The notes under the pieces are model-generated. The model saw nothing but the letters and a program-made list of their open reading frames with translations, was not told the DNA's origin and ran no database searches. A stretch of 39,622 nt of DNA, taken from the NCBI GenBank assembly GCA_028728195.1, contig JAQYUY010000073.1:1-39622 (forward strand), written 5' to 3'. The translations under genes were made by a program, and so were the position numbers. Source of the stretch: Endozoicomonas sp. (ex Botrylloides leachii). GTDB lineage: Bacteria; Pseudomonadota; Gammaproteobacteria; Pseudomonadales; Endozoicomonadaceae. Positions 22,629 through 31,995 of the stretch are shown here, piece by piece. How positions within the stretch are numbered: the stretch's first letter is position 1; each line of letters starts with the position of its first letter.

Positions 22629-22766
22629 TTTTATGCTGCCACCTCGTCATGATGTAGTAAAAGATAATTATCAACGGATATAGACATAAGTGTATATCCC
22701 AATAGGATTGCGGGATTTCAGCATGTAGTTTCAAGACTTATATCTTATAAGCATAAAGGAGTTATC

Positions 22767-24230
22767 ATGTCCTGTTTTAAAAATATCCAGCCTGAGATTT
22801 TATGGAGACACTTTGGCGATCTTTGTGCTATTTCCAGACCTTCTGGTTACGAACAGGCTGTATGTGCGCATATCAAGCAATTTGGTGAACGCCTAAGACT
22901 AAAGACCATCATTGATGAAGTAGGTAATATTATTATTAGTAAACCAGCTACACAGGGTATGGAAAACCGAAAAGGTATAGTTATGCAAGGGCACGTTGAT
23001 ATGGTACCGCAAAAAAATGCGGATACCGTTCACGACTTTACTAAAGATCCTATTAAAGCCTATATCGATGGTGAATGGGTGACGGCTAAAGGCACTACCT
23101 TGGGTGCTGATAATGGTATAGGTGTAGCAGCTGCCATGGCTATTCTTGAATCTAAGGATATAGCGCATGGACCCCTTGAAGTCTTATTCACTATTGATGA
23201 AGAATCAGGTATGACTGGTGCGAAAGGGCTAAGGGATAATGTTTTACAGGGTGAAATTCTGCTTAATATGGATTCTGAAGAAGAGGGAACATTATGCATA
23301 GGTTGTGCCGGTGGCGTTGATGTGGTCGTTAAAGGAGGTTATCTTCCAGTTAAAGCGAATCCAGCATATAAGACCTACCTATTGGCTATCAGAGGTTTGA
23401 AAGGTGGTCACTCGGGTATAGATATTATTTTACAACGAGCCAATGCTAACAAGTTAATGATTAGGCTGCTCAAAGCCTTAATGCCAATGGGGGTAGAGCT
23501 TGCTTCTCTCAACGGTGGCTCTCTACGTAATGCAATACCCCGAGAAGCTTTCGCTACACTCACTATTGCTGATAATTATATGGATGAAATAGCCGGCATA
23601 ATCGATGCTCATCTGGATATTTTCCGATCTGAATTTGCAGACGTTGAGCCTGATCTTTCTATTACCCTATCAGTAGTTAACCAGAAAGTGGCCACTGTTA
23701 TGCCTAGTGCTGAAATAAGCCGTTGGTTGGATGCATTGCATGTATCACCAAACGGGGTCTATCGTATGAGCCTTAATGTAGAAGGAGTAGTTGAAACCTC
23801 TAATAATCTGGCTATTATTGCCATTGCTGATGGTAGTATAAAGATTGAGAATATGTTGCGTAGTCTTATTGATAGCGCTAAAGAAGAACATGCAGAAATG
23901 ATTAAAGGGTTATATAGACTGCTGGACGCTGAGGTAGAGTTAAAAGGGTCTTACCCAGGGTGGCGGCCTAATCGGTCATCGGAAATCATGAAAACCATGA
24001 TTAAGACCCATAAAGAGCTATTTGGAAGCGAGCCGGAAGTTGAGGTGATTCATGCAGGCCTTGAATGTGGCTTGTTGGGTAGTACTTACCCGCATTGGGA
24101 TATGATCTCTTTTGGGCCTACTATCCGATGTGCACACTCCCCTGACGAAAAGGTGCGTATATCATCGGTCGAAAATTTTTGGAAATATCTACTAGCGACT
24201 TTAAAGAATGCTCCGCAGGTTTCAAGATAA
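22767..24230 (+). CDS. pepD: aminoacyl-histidine dipeptidase (peptidase D)
   Basis: 487 residues (E. coli PepD 485). M20-family zinc dipeptidase cleaving Xaa-His and other dipeptides, including carnosine-like ones. Metal and catalytic residues are placed as in the family: H76 and D78 in MQGHVDMVPQ, D115 in GADNGIGV, E145-E146 in TIDEESGMTG, D169 in NMDSEEEG. The lid domain (about 200-380) is present. The ATG has AAAGGAG upstream. A single gene, divergent from aat; a weak CCCTTCC/GGAAGGG stem lies about 20 bases after the stop. Confidence 0.96.
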   Translation: MSCFKNIQPEILWRHFGDLCAISRPSGYEQAVCAHIKQFGERLRLKTIIDEVGNIIISKPATQGMENRKGIVMQGHVDMVPQKNADTVHDFTKDPIKAYIDGEWVTAKGTTLGADNGIGVAAAMAILESKDIAHGPLEVLFTIDEESGMTGAKGLRDNVLQGEILLNMDSEEEGTLCIGCAGGVDVVVKGGYLPVKANPAYKTYLLAIRGLKGGHSGIDIILQRANANKLMIRLLKALMPMGVELASLNGGSLRNAIPREAFATLTIADNYMDEIAGIIDAHLDIFRSEFADVEPDLSITLSVVNQKVATVMPSAEISRWLDALHVSPNGVYRMSLNVEGVVETSNNLAIIAIADGSIKIENMLRSLIDSAKEEHAEMIKGLYRLLDAEVELKGSYPGWRPNRSSEIMKTMIKTHKELFGSEPEVEVIHAGLECGLLGSTYPHWDMISFGPTIRCAHSPDEKVRISSVENFWKYLLATLKNAPQVSR

Positions 24231-24536
24231 ATTATTAAGTGCTACACTCCCTTCCATTGTTACGAAAAACAGGGAAGGGTGAGCAGATACGGGTGCTTAT
24301 TTTGTTATAAATGATTAAAAGCTTTATTTTCTTCTTTCCATTTGGAATGAAAGTGTAATACAATTTAGAACCATCTTATGCTAACTATCTGCTTTGCAAC
24401 AGCTGCATTTTAATGAAGAACAAGTCATATATTTCTAACATATCTTTTTCCTATGCATTGACTAATCGTGTTGGTAGGAGTCTTTCCTGTTGTTAAAAAA
24501 AACTGATAACCACCTTTTTTGGAGGCAAGTAAATCT
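24231..24536. other. spacer between pepD and the coiled-coil gene
   Basis: Contains the imperfect CCCTTCC (24249-24255) / GGAAGGG (24273-24279) stem after pepD. A TTGACT near 24458 could be a -35, but no matching -10 is clear. Nothing else is recognised. Confidence 0.35.
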
Positions 24537-24947
24537 ATGGGTAACCTGAATGTAGGAGACCGCTTCGTCACGACTGAAGAGACGGATATTATCGAGCAGA
24601 AGCGCCTGCAGGCCCTGATTGAAATAACTGAGCAGCATAACAAGGAAGTGGAACAGCTAAAATCCAGACTTGAAACAGCTGAAAAAAAAGCGGAAAAGCT
24701 TAATAATCAAGTAAAAACTGCTGATGCTGAACTAAAATCATTGCGTGTGCATAACCCTGACCGCATGAAAAAGCAAATAAAGCGTCTTCAGGAGCAAAAT
24801 CGTGTTTTGACCGGCGAAAATACAACGCTAAAAACCAAACAAAAGCAATTAACTCAACAGCTAGATACCAGCAAGCAGGAGCTTGAACAACTCCGGGAAG
24901 AAAAGGCTGAATCTGATGCCAAGGGTAAAGAAGAAGAAAGCAGTTAA
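24537..24947 (+). CDS. coiled-coil protein of unknown function
   Basis: 136 residues from the ATG at 24537, with GGAGGC 11 bases upstream. No signal peptide or membrane segment. A short N-terminal motif (MGNLNVGDRFVTTEETDIIE) precedes a long charged heptad-repeat coiled coil (about 18-125) rich in Lys, Glu, Gln and Leu, with one likely break at RVHNPDRMKKQ. The tail is acidic. Coiled-coil proteins of this size can be structural or division-associated, but nothing in the sequence points to a particular partner. It is a single-gene unit with its own strong terminator. Confidence 0.8.
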   Translation: MGNLNVGDRFVTTEETDIIEQKRLQALIEITEQHNKEVEQLKSRLETAEKKAEKLNNQVKTADAELKSLRVHNPDRMKKQIKRLQEQNRVLTGENTTLKTKQKQLTQQLDTSKQELEQLREEKAESDAKGKEEESS

Positions 24948-24969
24948 CTATATACTCGTAGCCATTGAA

Positions 24970-24995
24970 AATGGTTGATTGATCAGCCATTTTTT
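24970..24995 (+). terminator. intrinsic terminator of the coiled-coil gene
   Basis: AATGGTTGAT and ATCAGCCATT form a near-perfect stem (one G-U), run directly into a six-base T-run, and lie 23 bases after the stop codon. The clearest Rho-independent terminator in the window. Confidence 0.85.
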
Positions 24996-25716
24996 GCAAC
25001 CTATGCAGATGCCAAAATTCGCACTTGCACCTCAGCAAGCATCAGCAGTGAAATCTCTATAGGAAACGTCGCGCAATGCTCATCGGTGCGACCGCATAGA
25101 AGCTGTTTTGCTGAGATCTAAAGGTTGATCAATAACTGCTATTGCCCCAAGCCCTGAAGAAAAGTTAATTTTCCATTGTTCAGCATATAAATGTCTACCT
25201 CAAAAAGGAGAAGCTTAAGCCAGGAAATGGGGGCAGCAATAGTCATCTAAATGATCAATAAATCAGACGACTGGTTGAGAATATCTCAGATACACATACT
25301 CCTATATACACGAAGGTGCCGGTTGTCATCGCTCAACTTAGGTAAGAGATAAAGCTAATATTCTGAAAATAAAGCTTTATTACCTGCCCACCGTACAGCT
25401 CAAGCCTGACTCCAATCAAGCGACTTTGGAAGGTGATGAGTGAGTATACAAGCAATAACAACTATTTTGCCAAACCGAATTATCTCCGAGAGAAAATAAA
25501 GCTCTTTCTGTATGTTATTCTGCTAGAAATAGAGGCTTCATTAGTGAGCAGAATTAACGATAATTTCCAAAGGTTACATCCTATATCTTGAATTCGCGTG
25601 GGATATTTTTGTTGCTAATAAGTTAAGGTGACTAAAAACTAGCATCTTCATGCTCAGAGGGTATACTTAAAAAAAATAAAACAACTGTTTGATTTTATTC
25701 AGTATAGCTGTGCAGA
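24996..25716. other. about 0.7 kb spacer upstream of ETF-QO, containing a structured GC-rich patch
   Basis: No gene with a start and ribosome site. Short coding-like fragments without starts occur, such as VQLKPDSNQATLEGDE near 25390-25440, which could be remnants. The stretch 25031-25115 has nested inverted repeats and is listed separately. Confidence 0.4.
25031..25115. other. nested inverted repeats, possible structured RNA or element remnant
   Basis: CTCAGCAA (25031-25038) and TTGCTGAG (25108-25115) bracket an inner GTCGCGC ... GTGCGAC pair (7 bp with one G-U). The patch is GC-richer than its surroundings. I recognise no riboswitch or RNA family, and no gene follows for about 600 bases. 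Confidence 0.3.
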
Positions 25717-25729
25717 AAGGAGGTTGATC

Positions 25730-27400
25730 ATGGTGCGTGAATCCATGGCATTTGATGTAATTATCATCGGTGCAGGGCCTGCTGGCCTTTCCGCTGCTTG
25801 TCGTCTTATGCAGTTATCTGCTGAAATGAATAAAAAAATTTCTGTTTGTGTTGTTGAAAAAGGTTCTGAAGTAGGAGCTCATATCCTATCTGGTGCGGTG
25901 TTTGAGCCTACGGCATTAACAGAACTGTTTCCTGATTGGAAAGAAAAAGGTGCCCCCATTCATACCGCTGTAAAAGAGGATAGTATTTACATATTGGGGT
26001 CACAGCAGCATGCAAAAAAAATACCTGCTTTTTTGATCCCTAAAACAATGCATAACCAAGGAAATTATATTATTAGCCTCGGCAATTTATGTCGTTGGCT
26101 GGCAGAGCAAGCGGAGGCATTAGGTGTTGAAATCTTTCCTGGCTTTGCTGCTCAGGATATTTTATTTGATAGTGCGGGGGGTGTAAAAGGCATACTGATA
26201 GGTGATATGGGTATTTCGTCGAGTGGCAAGAAAAAAGCTAGCTTTATGCCGGGCATGGAACTTCATGCAAAATTTACCTTATTTGCTGAAGGGTGCCGAG
26301 GTAATTTGGGTAAACAGCTTATCCAGCATTTTAACTTGGATCAAGGAAAAAATCCCCAACATTATGGCTTAGGTATTAAAGAGCTATGGGATATAGACCC
26401 AAAAAAACATCGACAAGGATTGGTAGTGCACACTATTGGCTGGCCTCTAAGTTGGCCAATGGCCGAAAAAGGCAGTACAGGAGGTGGATTCCTTTATCAT
26501 TTAGAAAATAATCAGGTGGCACTGGGATTAATTACTGACTTATCGTATAGCAATCCCTCTCTTGACCCTTATGAAGAATTTCAGCGCTATAAACACAACC
26601 CTGTGATTAAACAATACCTCGAAGGTGGCAAACGTGTGGCTTATGGAGCGAGGGCGTTGGCGAAAGGTGGGCTACAGTCGCTCCCAGAAATGACCTTCCC
26701 TGGCGGTTTATTAATTGGTTGCGATGCCGGCACAATGAATGGCGCAAAAATAAAAGGCTCTCACACAGCGATGAAGTCTGGATTATTAGCCGCAGAAGCC
26801 GTTTTTAAAGTGATATATGACGGAGCTGAAAAGGATACAGCATCATCATTATTCAATGATGCTCTTCGTTCTTCATGGCTCTATAAAGAGTTATATCAGC
26901 AACGTAACTTTGGCCCAGCGATGCACAAGTTTGGTAATTTAGTTGGCGCTGCTTTTGCTTACCTAGATTTGAACATTTTTAATGGCAAATTACCTTTTAC
27001 GCTTCAAGACAAAAAGCCTGACCATGCCCAGCTGAAACCTGCCAGCCAATGCCCTGCTATTGTTTATCAAAAGCCTGATGGTGTAATTAGCTTTGATCGA
27101 TTGAATTCAGTCTTTTTGTCTAATACCCACCATGAAGAAGATCAGCCTTGTCATTTGCACTTAATTGATCCAGATATTCCCTTGCGGAATACTCTGCCAA
27201 CATTTGATGAGCCTGCACAACGCTACTGTCCTGCAGGGGTATATGAAATTGTTGATGATACAACCTCTAAGAGAAAGCGCTTACAGATTAACAGTCAGAA
27301 TTGTTTGCATTGTAAAACCTGTGATATCAAAGACCCCGCTCAAAATATTGTTTGGGTAACCCCTGAAGGCTCTGGAGGACCTAATTACCCAAATATGTAG
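25730..27400 (+). CDS. electron transfer flavoprotein-ubiquinone oxidoreductase (ETF-QO)
   Basis: 556 residues. Membrane-associated flavo-iron-sulfur enzyme that takes electrons from reduced ETF and passes them to ubiquinone. The N-terminal FAD fold is IIIGAGPAGLSAA, with GAHILSGAVFEP after it. The C-terminal 4Fe-4S ligands are C500 (CPAGVYE) and C525, C528, C531 (CLHCKTC), and the typical tail GGPNYPNM is present. The ATG at 25730 has AAGGAGG at six bases, close to a full anti-Shine-Dalgarno match, suggesting strong translation. The partner genes etfB/etfA lie 2.8 kb downstream on the same strand, not adjacent as in Pseudomonas. Confidence 0.97.
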   Translation: MVRESMAFDVIIIGAGPAGLSAACRLMQLSAEMNKKISVCVVEKGSEVGAHILSGAVFEPTALTELFPDWKEKGAPIHTAVKEDSIYILGSQQHAKKIPAFLIPKTMHNQGNYIISLGNLCRWLAEQAEALGVEIFPGFAAQDILFDSAGGVKGILIGDMGISSSGKKKASFMPGMELHAKFTLFAEGCRGNLGKQLIQHFNLDQGKNPQHYGLGIKELWDIDPKKHRQGLVVHTIGWPLSWPMAEKGSTGGGFLYHLENNQVALGLITDLSYSNPSLDPYEEFQRYKHNPVIKQYLEGGKRVAYGARALAKGGLQSLPEMTFPGGLLIGCDAGTMNGAKIKGSHTAMKSGLLAAEAVFKVIYDGAEKDTASSLFNDALRSSWLYKELYQQRNFGPAMHKFGNLVGAAFAYLDLNIFNGKLPFTLQDKKPDHAQLKPASQCPAIVYQKPDGVISFDRLNSVFLSNTHHEEDQPCHLHLIDPDIPLRNTLPTFDEPAQRYCPAGVYEIVDDTTSKRKRLQINSQNCLHCKTCDIKDPAQNIVWVTPEGSGGPNYPNM

Positions 27401-27437
27401 GCGCAATATACTTGAAGTAGTGAACTGGCTGACTTTA

Positions 27438-28034
27438 TTATGTCTGCCCTAATAGGTAAAACTCATCGAAACTGATGATGCCAAGGCACTTTTTACCGTT
27501 AATCACTCTTTCTTCAGCATACTCAATCAGTTGATAAAAAACATTTCGATGAACTAGTGCATCTAGTTTTTCTTTTACCCGGATATAAGGAGAAGGTTCA
27601 CCCGTTTTTGGGTTTATCGTTATCATTAAGGGGTGCTGTTTGTTTAAAATAACCTTATCATCGATATTTGTAGTAAACAGGAAGTACCCTAACTTCTGTT
27701 CGACGGATATCATGATAAAGGGAGCATCTTCCACTTGAATTCTAACCTTTTCAGCTGGTGTAATAAGGTAATAGCAGCCATCATTATCCTTTCGCAAGAC
27801 GCTGGCAAATAGCTTTACTAAAGCTGGGCGGGTAATGGGTGATCCCATGTACAGCCATTGGCCATCGCGTAAAATTTTAATATCAATATCACCGCAGAAA
27901 GGCGGGTTCCATAAATGTACAGGAGGTGCTTTTTTCAGAGATCCATGCATTTGTATGCTTTCTGCGAGATAAGCTGGGAAGCCTTTCTTGTTTTTCAATA
28001 TGAGCACCTTAAATGAGCGGATAAGCGTTATCAT
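27438..28034 (-). CDS. DUF1285 family protein
   Basis: 198 residues, function unknown. The family signature is clear: PPVHLWNPPFCGDIDIKI near the N-terminus, then GSPITRPALVKLFASVLR, YYLITPAEKVRIQVEDAPF and LGYFLFTTN. Soluble, with no signal peptide; a two-subdomain beta-rich fold is known for a family member. The ATG at 28034 gives a 35-residue leader before the conserved part; its ribosome site is badly spaced, and the ATG at 27950 (MHGSLKK) is an alternative. Convergent with ETF-QO (37 bp) and divergent from the YiiX-like gene. Confidence 0.88.
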   Translation of the reverse strand: MITLIRSFKVLILKNKKGFPAYLAESIQMHGSLKKAPPVHLWNPPFCGDIDIKILRDGQWLYMGSPITRPALVKLFASVLRKDNDGCYYLITPAEKVRIQVEDAPFIMISVEQKLGYFLFTTNIDDKVILNKQHPLMITINPKTGEPSPYIRVKEKLDALVHRNVFYQLIEYAEERVINGKKCLGIISFDEFYLLGQT

Positions 28035-28121
28035 ACCTTTGAATCAAAAGAAAATGCTAACCTGAATATATATGCTGCATCTAGTTTACTGTTTATTTTA
28101 GCTTTAGTTAGGGATAACAAC

Positions 28122-28988
28122 ATGAAACTGCTTAAATCGTGTGCTGGAATGCTGACCAATTGGCTTATTCGCAATGTACAGGAAATAGCAAGCCCTCTTT
28201 GTGATTTTGAGCGTATTCGGCACGAATTAAAGCCCTGCGATGTTATTTTGATTGAAGGACGCTCCAGAGTCAGTCAAGTAATTAAACAGATTACTCAAAG
28301 TCCTTGGTCTCACGCTATGCTTTATATCGGCAGAATTCATGATATAGAAAATGACCGAGTTAGACAGATTGTCAGTGAATCCTATGATGGATCTCCAGAT
28401 GAGCAGCTCGTTGTTGAAAGCGAGCTGGGTTATGGAACTATCGTTCACCCTTTAGCTCGTTATGAAGGTGAACATATTAGAATTTGTCGTCCTAACGGAC
28501 TGAGTTTTAACGATAGCCAACAGGTAATTGATTATGCGATAAGTCGGCTTGGTCTTGGTTATGATGTAAGGCAAATATTGGACCTGGCACGTTTCTTTTT
28601 TCCTTATGGGGTATTGCCCCGCCGGTGGCGTTCTACGCTATTTAAGTCGTCTCCAGGGCAAGAAACTAAAACCGTTTGCTCCACCGTAATTGCAGAAGCT
28701 TTTAGCTTTATTCATTTTCCTATTCTTCCTTTGGTTAAACATAGTAATGGTGAAGGTGTACAGTTATTTCAGCGCAACCCTAGATTATGTACACCCAGTG
28801 ATTTTGACTATTCTCCTTACTTTCAAATTATTAAATATCCTTTTTTAGATTACACGCATCACTTAGATTATAAGCTCCTTCCTTGGCATGGGCACGGTAT
28901 CTTGGAAGGAAACGAAGAAGATTTTTATATGTCCCCTAGCAAGCTAGAAGAATTAAAACAGGCAGAAATAGCTCGCAAGGGTAACTAG
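28122..28988 (+). CDS. YiiX/YebB-like permuted papain-fold (NlpC/P60) protein
   Basis: 288 residues. It belongs to the circularly permuted NlpC/P60 group (E. coli YiiX, poxvirus G6R type), whose members are predicted thiol hydrolases acting on amide or ester bonds; the natural substrate is unknown. The permuted order is visible: catalytic His first (H64 in SPWSHAMLYIG), an acidic residue at E99-E101 (VVESELGYG), and the nucleophile late (C186 in KTVCSTVIAEAF). The N-terminus is weakly hydrophobic but not a clear signal peptide, unlike lipoprotein or exported relatives. The C-terminal ~70 residues (after about 215) extend past the core domain and are not recognised. Confidence 0.85.
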   Translation: MKLLKSCAGMLTNWLIRNVQEIASPLCDFERIRHELKPCDVILIEGRSRVSQVIKQITQSPWSHAMLYIGRIHDIENDRVRQIVSESYDGSPDEQLVVESELGYGTIVHPLARYEGEHIRICRPNGLSFNDSQQVIDYAISRLGLGYDVRQILDLARFFFPYGVLPRRWRSTLFKSSPGQETKTVCSTVIAEAFSFIHFPILPLVKHSNGEGVQLFQRNPRLCTPSDFDYSPYFQIIKYPFLDYTHHLDYKLLPWHGHGILEGNEEDFYMSPSKLEELKQAEIARKGN

Positions 28989-29153
28989 AACTGTTCGAAA
29001 TGTTGAGCTGATTACAATGCTATTGACGCTTATATAAAGCAGTCGTATGAATTTTATTGACAGAAAGCCTCCATATCCATAACCTGAGATGCCAAGGGCG
29101 GTGATTACTGACCAAAGTACACCCATCTATTGAGAAAATAATAGGTTTTTATC

Positions 29154-29468
29154 ATGTCAACTGTTACAGATATTGTCGATATTATGAACTCTAGGTTTAA
29201 TGCTGATGCAGCAGCAGGCGTTGATCTTATCTTTCAATTTAAGATTGAAGATGGTGACTCTTATCATCTAACAGTTAAAGACGGTGGGTTTAATATCCTT
29301 GAAGGTTACCATGACGCACCTAACGTTACCTTGATCATGGATGCAAAAACAATGATTGGCGTAATGAGTGGAGAAATGGATGGTATGCAGGCCTTTATGA
29401 TGGGGCAAGTTCGTGCTGAGGGTGACATGATACTGGCAACTAAACTGAATGAGCTATTTCCAGGCTAA
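29154..29468 (+). CDS. SCP2 sterol-binding domain protein
   Basis: 104 residues, a stand-alone SCP2 domain. The fold holds a hydrophobic tunnel for lipids or acyl-CoA. Visible: IFQFKIEDGDSYHLTVKDG, APNVTLIMDAKTMIGVMSGEMDGMQAFMMGQVRAEGDM, the conserved last strand and helix. Methionine-rich around the ligand pocket. Cytoplasmic. Its position between ETF-QO and etfBA fits a role in fatty-acid handling, but that is inference from context. Confidence 0.92.
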   Translation: MSTVTDIVDIMNSRFNADAAAGVDLIFQFKIEDGDSYHLTVKDGGFNILEGYHDAPNVTLIMDAKTMIGVMSGEMDGMQAFMMGQVRAEGDMILATKLNELFPG

Positions 29469-29512
29469 GGGGATAATCCTTAATTAACATCTATGTTTTT
29501 AAGGAGTTAGAA

Positions 29513-29570
29513 GCCGTCGATAACTGCCCTAATATTAATATAAGAGTTATTTTGGTAGTTATTCGTCGGC
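29513..29570 (+). repeat. long imperfect inverted repeat after the SCP2 gene
   Basis: GCCGTCGATAACTGCC (29513-29528) pairs with GGTAGTTATTCGTCGGC (29554-29570): 15 pairs with one mismatch, one bulge and one G-U, over a 25-nt loop. It may end SCP2 transcription (45 bases past its stop) or be a small mobile repeat; there is no T-run. Confidence 0.45.
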
Positions 29571-29822
29571 AATAGATGCTTAGACTTAGCATTTTTGAGA
29601 CAGGAAAATCCAGATACTATCTATTGTCAAAGCCATGGATGTTACTTTATCCATTTTTTTATGCAAAAAAAGATACAGAGCAGAAAATATAAATAGCATC
29701 ATCAATTATTCAGTAAGCATTACAGAAATAATAATGCCAATATATTATAAGAGTGCTCTACTGAAGCTCTTACAAAGAATCCTATAAAGAAATGCCCTAA
29801 AAAACTTGCCTAGAACAAGGTG

Positions 29823-30014
29823 ATGCAAAACTTTAAAAAATTAATATGCTATCACTTATTACGTAAATATTCTCGGAGATATGCATCTTTTCTGGTAGAA
29901 AGAATCGAGTCTATAAAGCATCAAAAATACCAACGCTTTATTACTTACCGATTACTTTGCAAAAGTATGAATAAGCTGTATGCCAAAGCAAGACGCAGCC
30001 TTCTATGGTCATGA
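29823..30014 (+). CDS. doubtful small basic protein
   Basis: 63 residues from an ATG at 29823, very basic and tyrosine/arginine-rich (for example LLRKYSRRYASF, LYAKARRSLLWS). An AAGG lies too close to the start to be a good ribosome site. No family recognised. It may be chance or a remnant. Confidence 0.2.
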   Translation: MQNFKKLICYHLLRKYSRRYASFLVERIESIKHQKYQRFITYRLLCKSMNKLYAKARRSLLWS

Positions 30015-30155
30015 GGATGTTATGAGATGTTGCAACAGAGGTCTGTTAGTTATATTGTCAGCCCGTAGCGTGTGTAAAGCGAGCGACGACTGTTACCTAC
30101 TTGCGTATTTAAATAATTTAAGCACTAATAACTGATTAAAGGACGCTGCGCATCC

Positions 30156-30905
30156 ATGAAAATTTTAGTATCCGTAAAGCGAGTTATCGATTACAACGTC
30201 AAAGTGCGTGTGAAGCCTGATAATTCTGATGTCGATCTCACTAATGTTAAAATGGCTATCAATCCTTTCTGTGAAATTGCTATAGAGGAAGCAGTGAGGT
30301 TAAAAGAGCAAGGTATTTGTTCAGAAATTGTTGTTGTTTCTATTGGTACAAAGGCGTGTCAGGAACAAATTAGAACGGCGCTAGCCCTAGGTGCAGATCG
30401 AGGCATCTTGATTGAAACCGATGAAATGATACACTCTCTTTCAGTGGCCAAATTGTTGAAGGCTGTTGTAGAGGAAGAGCAGCCTGATTTGATTATTCTT
30501 GGGAAACAAGCGATTGATTCGGATAATAATCAAACTGGGCAGATGTTAGCAGCTCTTTGCGACTTACCTCAGGGTACCTTTGCTTCGAAGCTTGGTTTAT
30601 CAGATAACACAGTGAATGTAACACGAGAAGTTGATGGAGGCTTGCAAACATTATCTCTCAAACTCCCAGCGGTGGTAACTACTGATTTGAGGTTAAATGA
30701 ACCTCGCTATGCATCTCTTCCCAATATCATGAAAGCTAAGAAAAAACCTATTGATATCAAACACCCAGAGTCGCTTGGTGTGCAAATAAGTGCAACATTG
30801 AAGACCTTAAAAGTACAGCCTCCTCAACAGCGACAAGCAGGGATTAAGGTAAATAGCGTAACTGAACTGGTAAAGAAACTGAAAAATGAGGCAAAGGTGA
30901 TCTGA
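30156..30905 (+). CDS. etfB: electron transfer flavoprotein beta subunit
   Basis: 249 residues. Together with EtfA it forms the soluble heterodimer that collects electrons from acyl-CoA and related dehydrogenases. The start [21 protein letters not shown], the AMP-binding [16 protein letters not shown] region and the recognition-loop area [19 protein letters not shown] are characteristic. Its TGA overlaps the etfA ATG by one base (TGATG), so the subunits are coupled for equal output. An AAAGGA lies upstream, somewhat far from the ATG. Confidence 0.97.
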   Translation: MKILVSVKRVIDYNVKVRVKPDNSDVDLTNVKMAINPFCEIAIEEAVRLKEQGICSEIVVVSIGTKACQEQIRTALALGADRGILIETDEMIHSLSVAKLLKAVVEEEQPDLIILGKQAIDSDNNQTGQMLAALCDLPQGTFASKLGLSDNTVNVTREVDGGLQTLSLKLPAVVTTDLRLNEPRYASLPNIMKAKKKPIDIKHPESLGVQISATLKTLKVQPPQQRQAGIKVNSVTELVKKLKNEAKVI

Positions 30906-31837
30906 TGAGTATACTTATTATTGCAGACCACGATAATACAAGCCTTAGCAGTACTACATTTAACACCATTGGTGCAGCTAAACTTATTGGTTCTGATATT
31001 CACCTATTAGTTGCTGGATCAGGTTGCGCAGATGTTGCTAACGAAGCCGCTCAAATAAGTGCTCTTTCAAAAGTACTAGTTGCTGATAGCCCTGCTTATG
31101 AATATCAATTAGCGGAAAATATCAGCCAGCTGATAGTGGGTTTGTCTAGCAATTATAGTCATGTGCTGACAGCTACAACTACTTCCGGGAAAAATTTCAT
31201 GCCTCGAGTAGCGGCTCTGCTTGATGTGGATCAAATATCCGACATTATCAAAGTAGAAGATTCATCAACCTTTATGCGGCCAATTTACGCTGGTAATGCA
31301 ATTGCAACGGTTGAATCTAGCGCTAGCATCAAAGTGATTACAGTTAGGGCATCTGCTTTTAATCCAGTATCAGCACAAGGAGGAAAGGTCACCATTGAAC
31401 CATTGCATTCGAGTTACGACTCTGAACTGTCGGCTTTTATTGGAGAGGAGCTAACACAATCTGATCGGCCTGAACTGACAGCCGCTGATATCATTATTTC
31501 AGGCGGTCGAGGTATGGGTGATGGTAAACATTTTGAATTATTGTATCAAATTGCTGATAAGCTAGGTGCAGCTGTTGGTGCCTCTCGAGCAGCAGTCGAT
31601 GCAGGCTTTGTTTCCAATGACATGCAAGTAGGGCAAACTGGAAAAATCGTAGCACCTAATCTTTATATTGCTGTTGGTATTTCCGGAGCAATACAACACC
31701 TTGCTGGCATGAAAGATAGCAAAATTATTGTAGCTATTAATAAAGACGAAGATGCGCCTATTTTCCAAATAGCAGATTACGGGTTGGTTGCAGATTTATT
31801 TGAAGCTTTGCCGGAATTAAATACGCAGCTTTCTTAG
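30905..31837 (+). CDS. etfA: electron transfer flavoprotein alpha subunit
   Basis: 310 residues. The C-terminal FAD domain is well conserved: [61 protein letters not shown] and [22 protein letters not shown]. The N-terminal half contacts EtfB. A TACCAT/ATGGTA stem lies about 15 bases past the stop (31851-31867), without a T-run. Downstream electron acceptor: the ETF-QO encoded at 25730. Confidence 0.97.
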   Translation: MSILIIADHDNTSLSSTTFNTIGAAKLIGSDIHLLVAGSGCADVANEAAQISALSKVLVADSPAYEYQLAENISQLIVGLSSNYSHVLTATTTSGKNFMPRVAALLDVDQISDIIKVEDSSTFMRPIYAGNAIATVESSASIKVITVRASAFNPVSAQGGKVTIEPLHSSYDSELSAFIGEELTQSDRPELTAADIIISGGRGMGDGKHFELLYQIADKLGAAVGASRAAVDAGFVSNDMQVGQTGKIVAPNLYIAVGISGAIQHLAGMKDSKIIVAINKDEDAPIFQIADYGLVADLFEALPELNTQLS

Positions 31838-31995
31838 TAAAGCTATACACTACCATAGTTCATGGTAAAGCATTCAGCTATACTTACTGCCTTTAAGGTG
31901 CTCGTTTATAAGCCTTATGGGGTTATTTAGCGTGTGCCTTTTTTTGATCAGTATTTAAGGGGATTTCTGATTACTTTTTTAATAAATGGACTGGC

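Larger units (their letters stand above)
29469..30155. other. spacer between the SCP2 gene and etfB
   Basis: Contains an inverted repeat at 29513-29570 (listed separately) and a doubtful 63-codon open stretch at 29823-30014. A GC-richer patch at about 30060-30100 precedes etfB. No promoter is clear. Confidence 0.35.

Noticed and set aside
24700-25038. A 112-codon minus-strand frame opposite the coiled-coil gene
   Set aside because: It lies antisense to a well-supported gene and runs through that gene's terminator. It is best explained as a shadow of the biased coiled-coil codons.
25020-25140. Considered a riboswitch (TPP-like CTGAGA motif)
   Set aside because: CTGAGA occurs at 25111-25116, but the partner elements of the THI box are missing and no thiamine gene follows.
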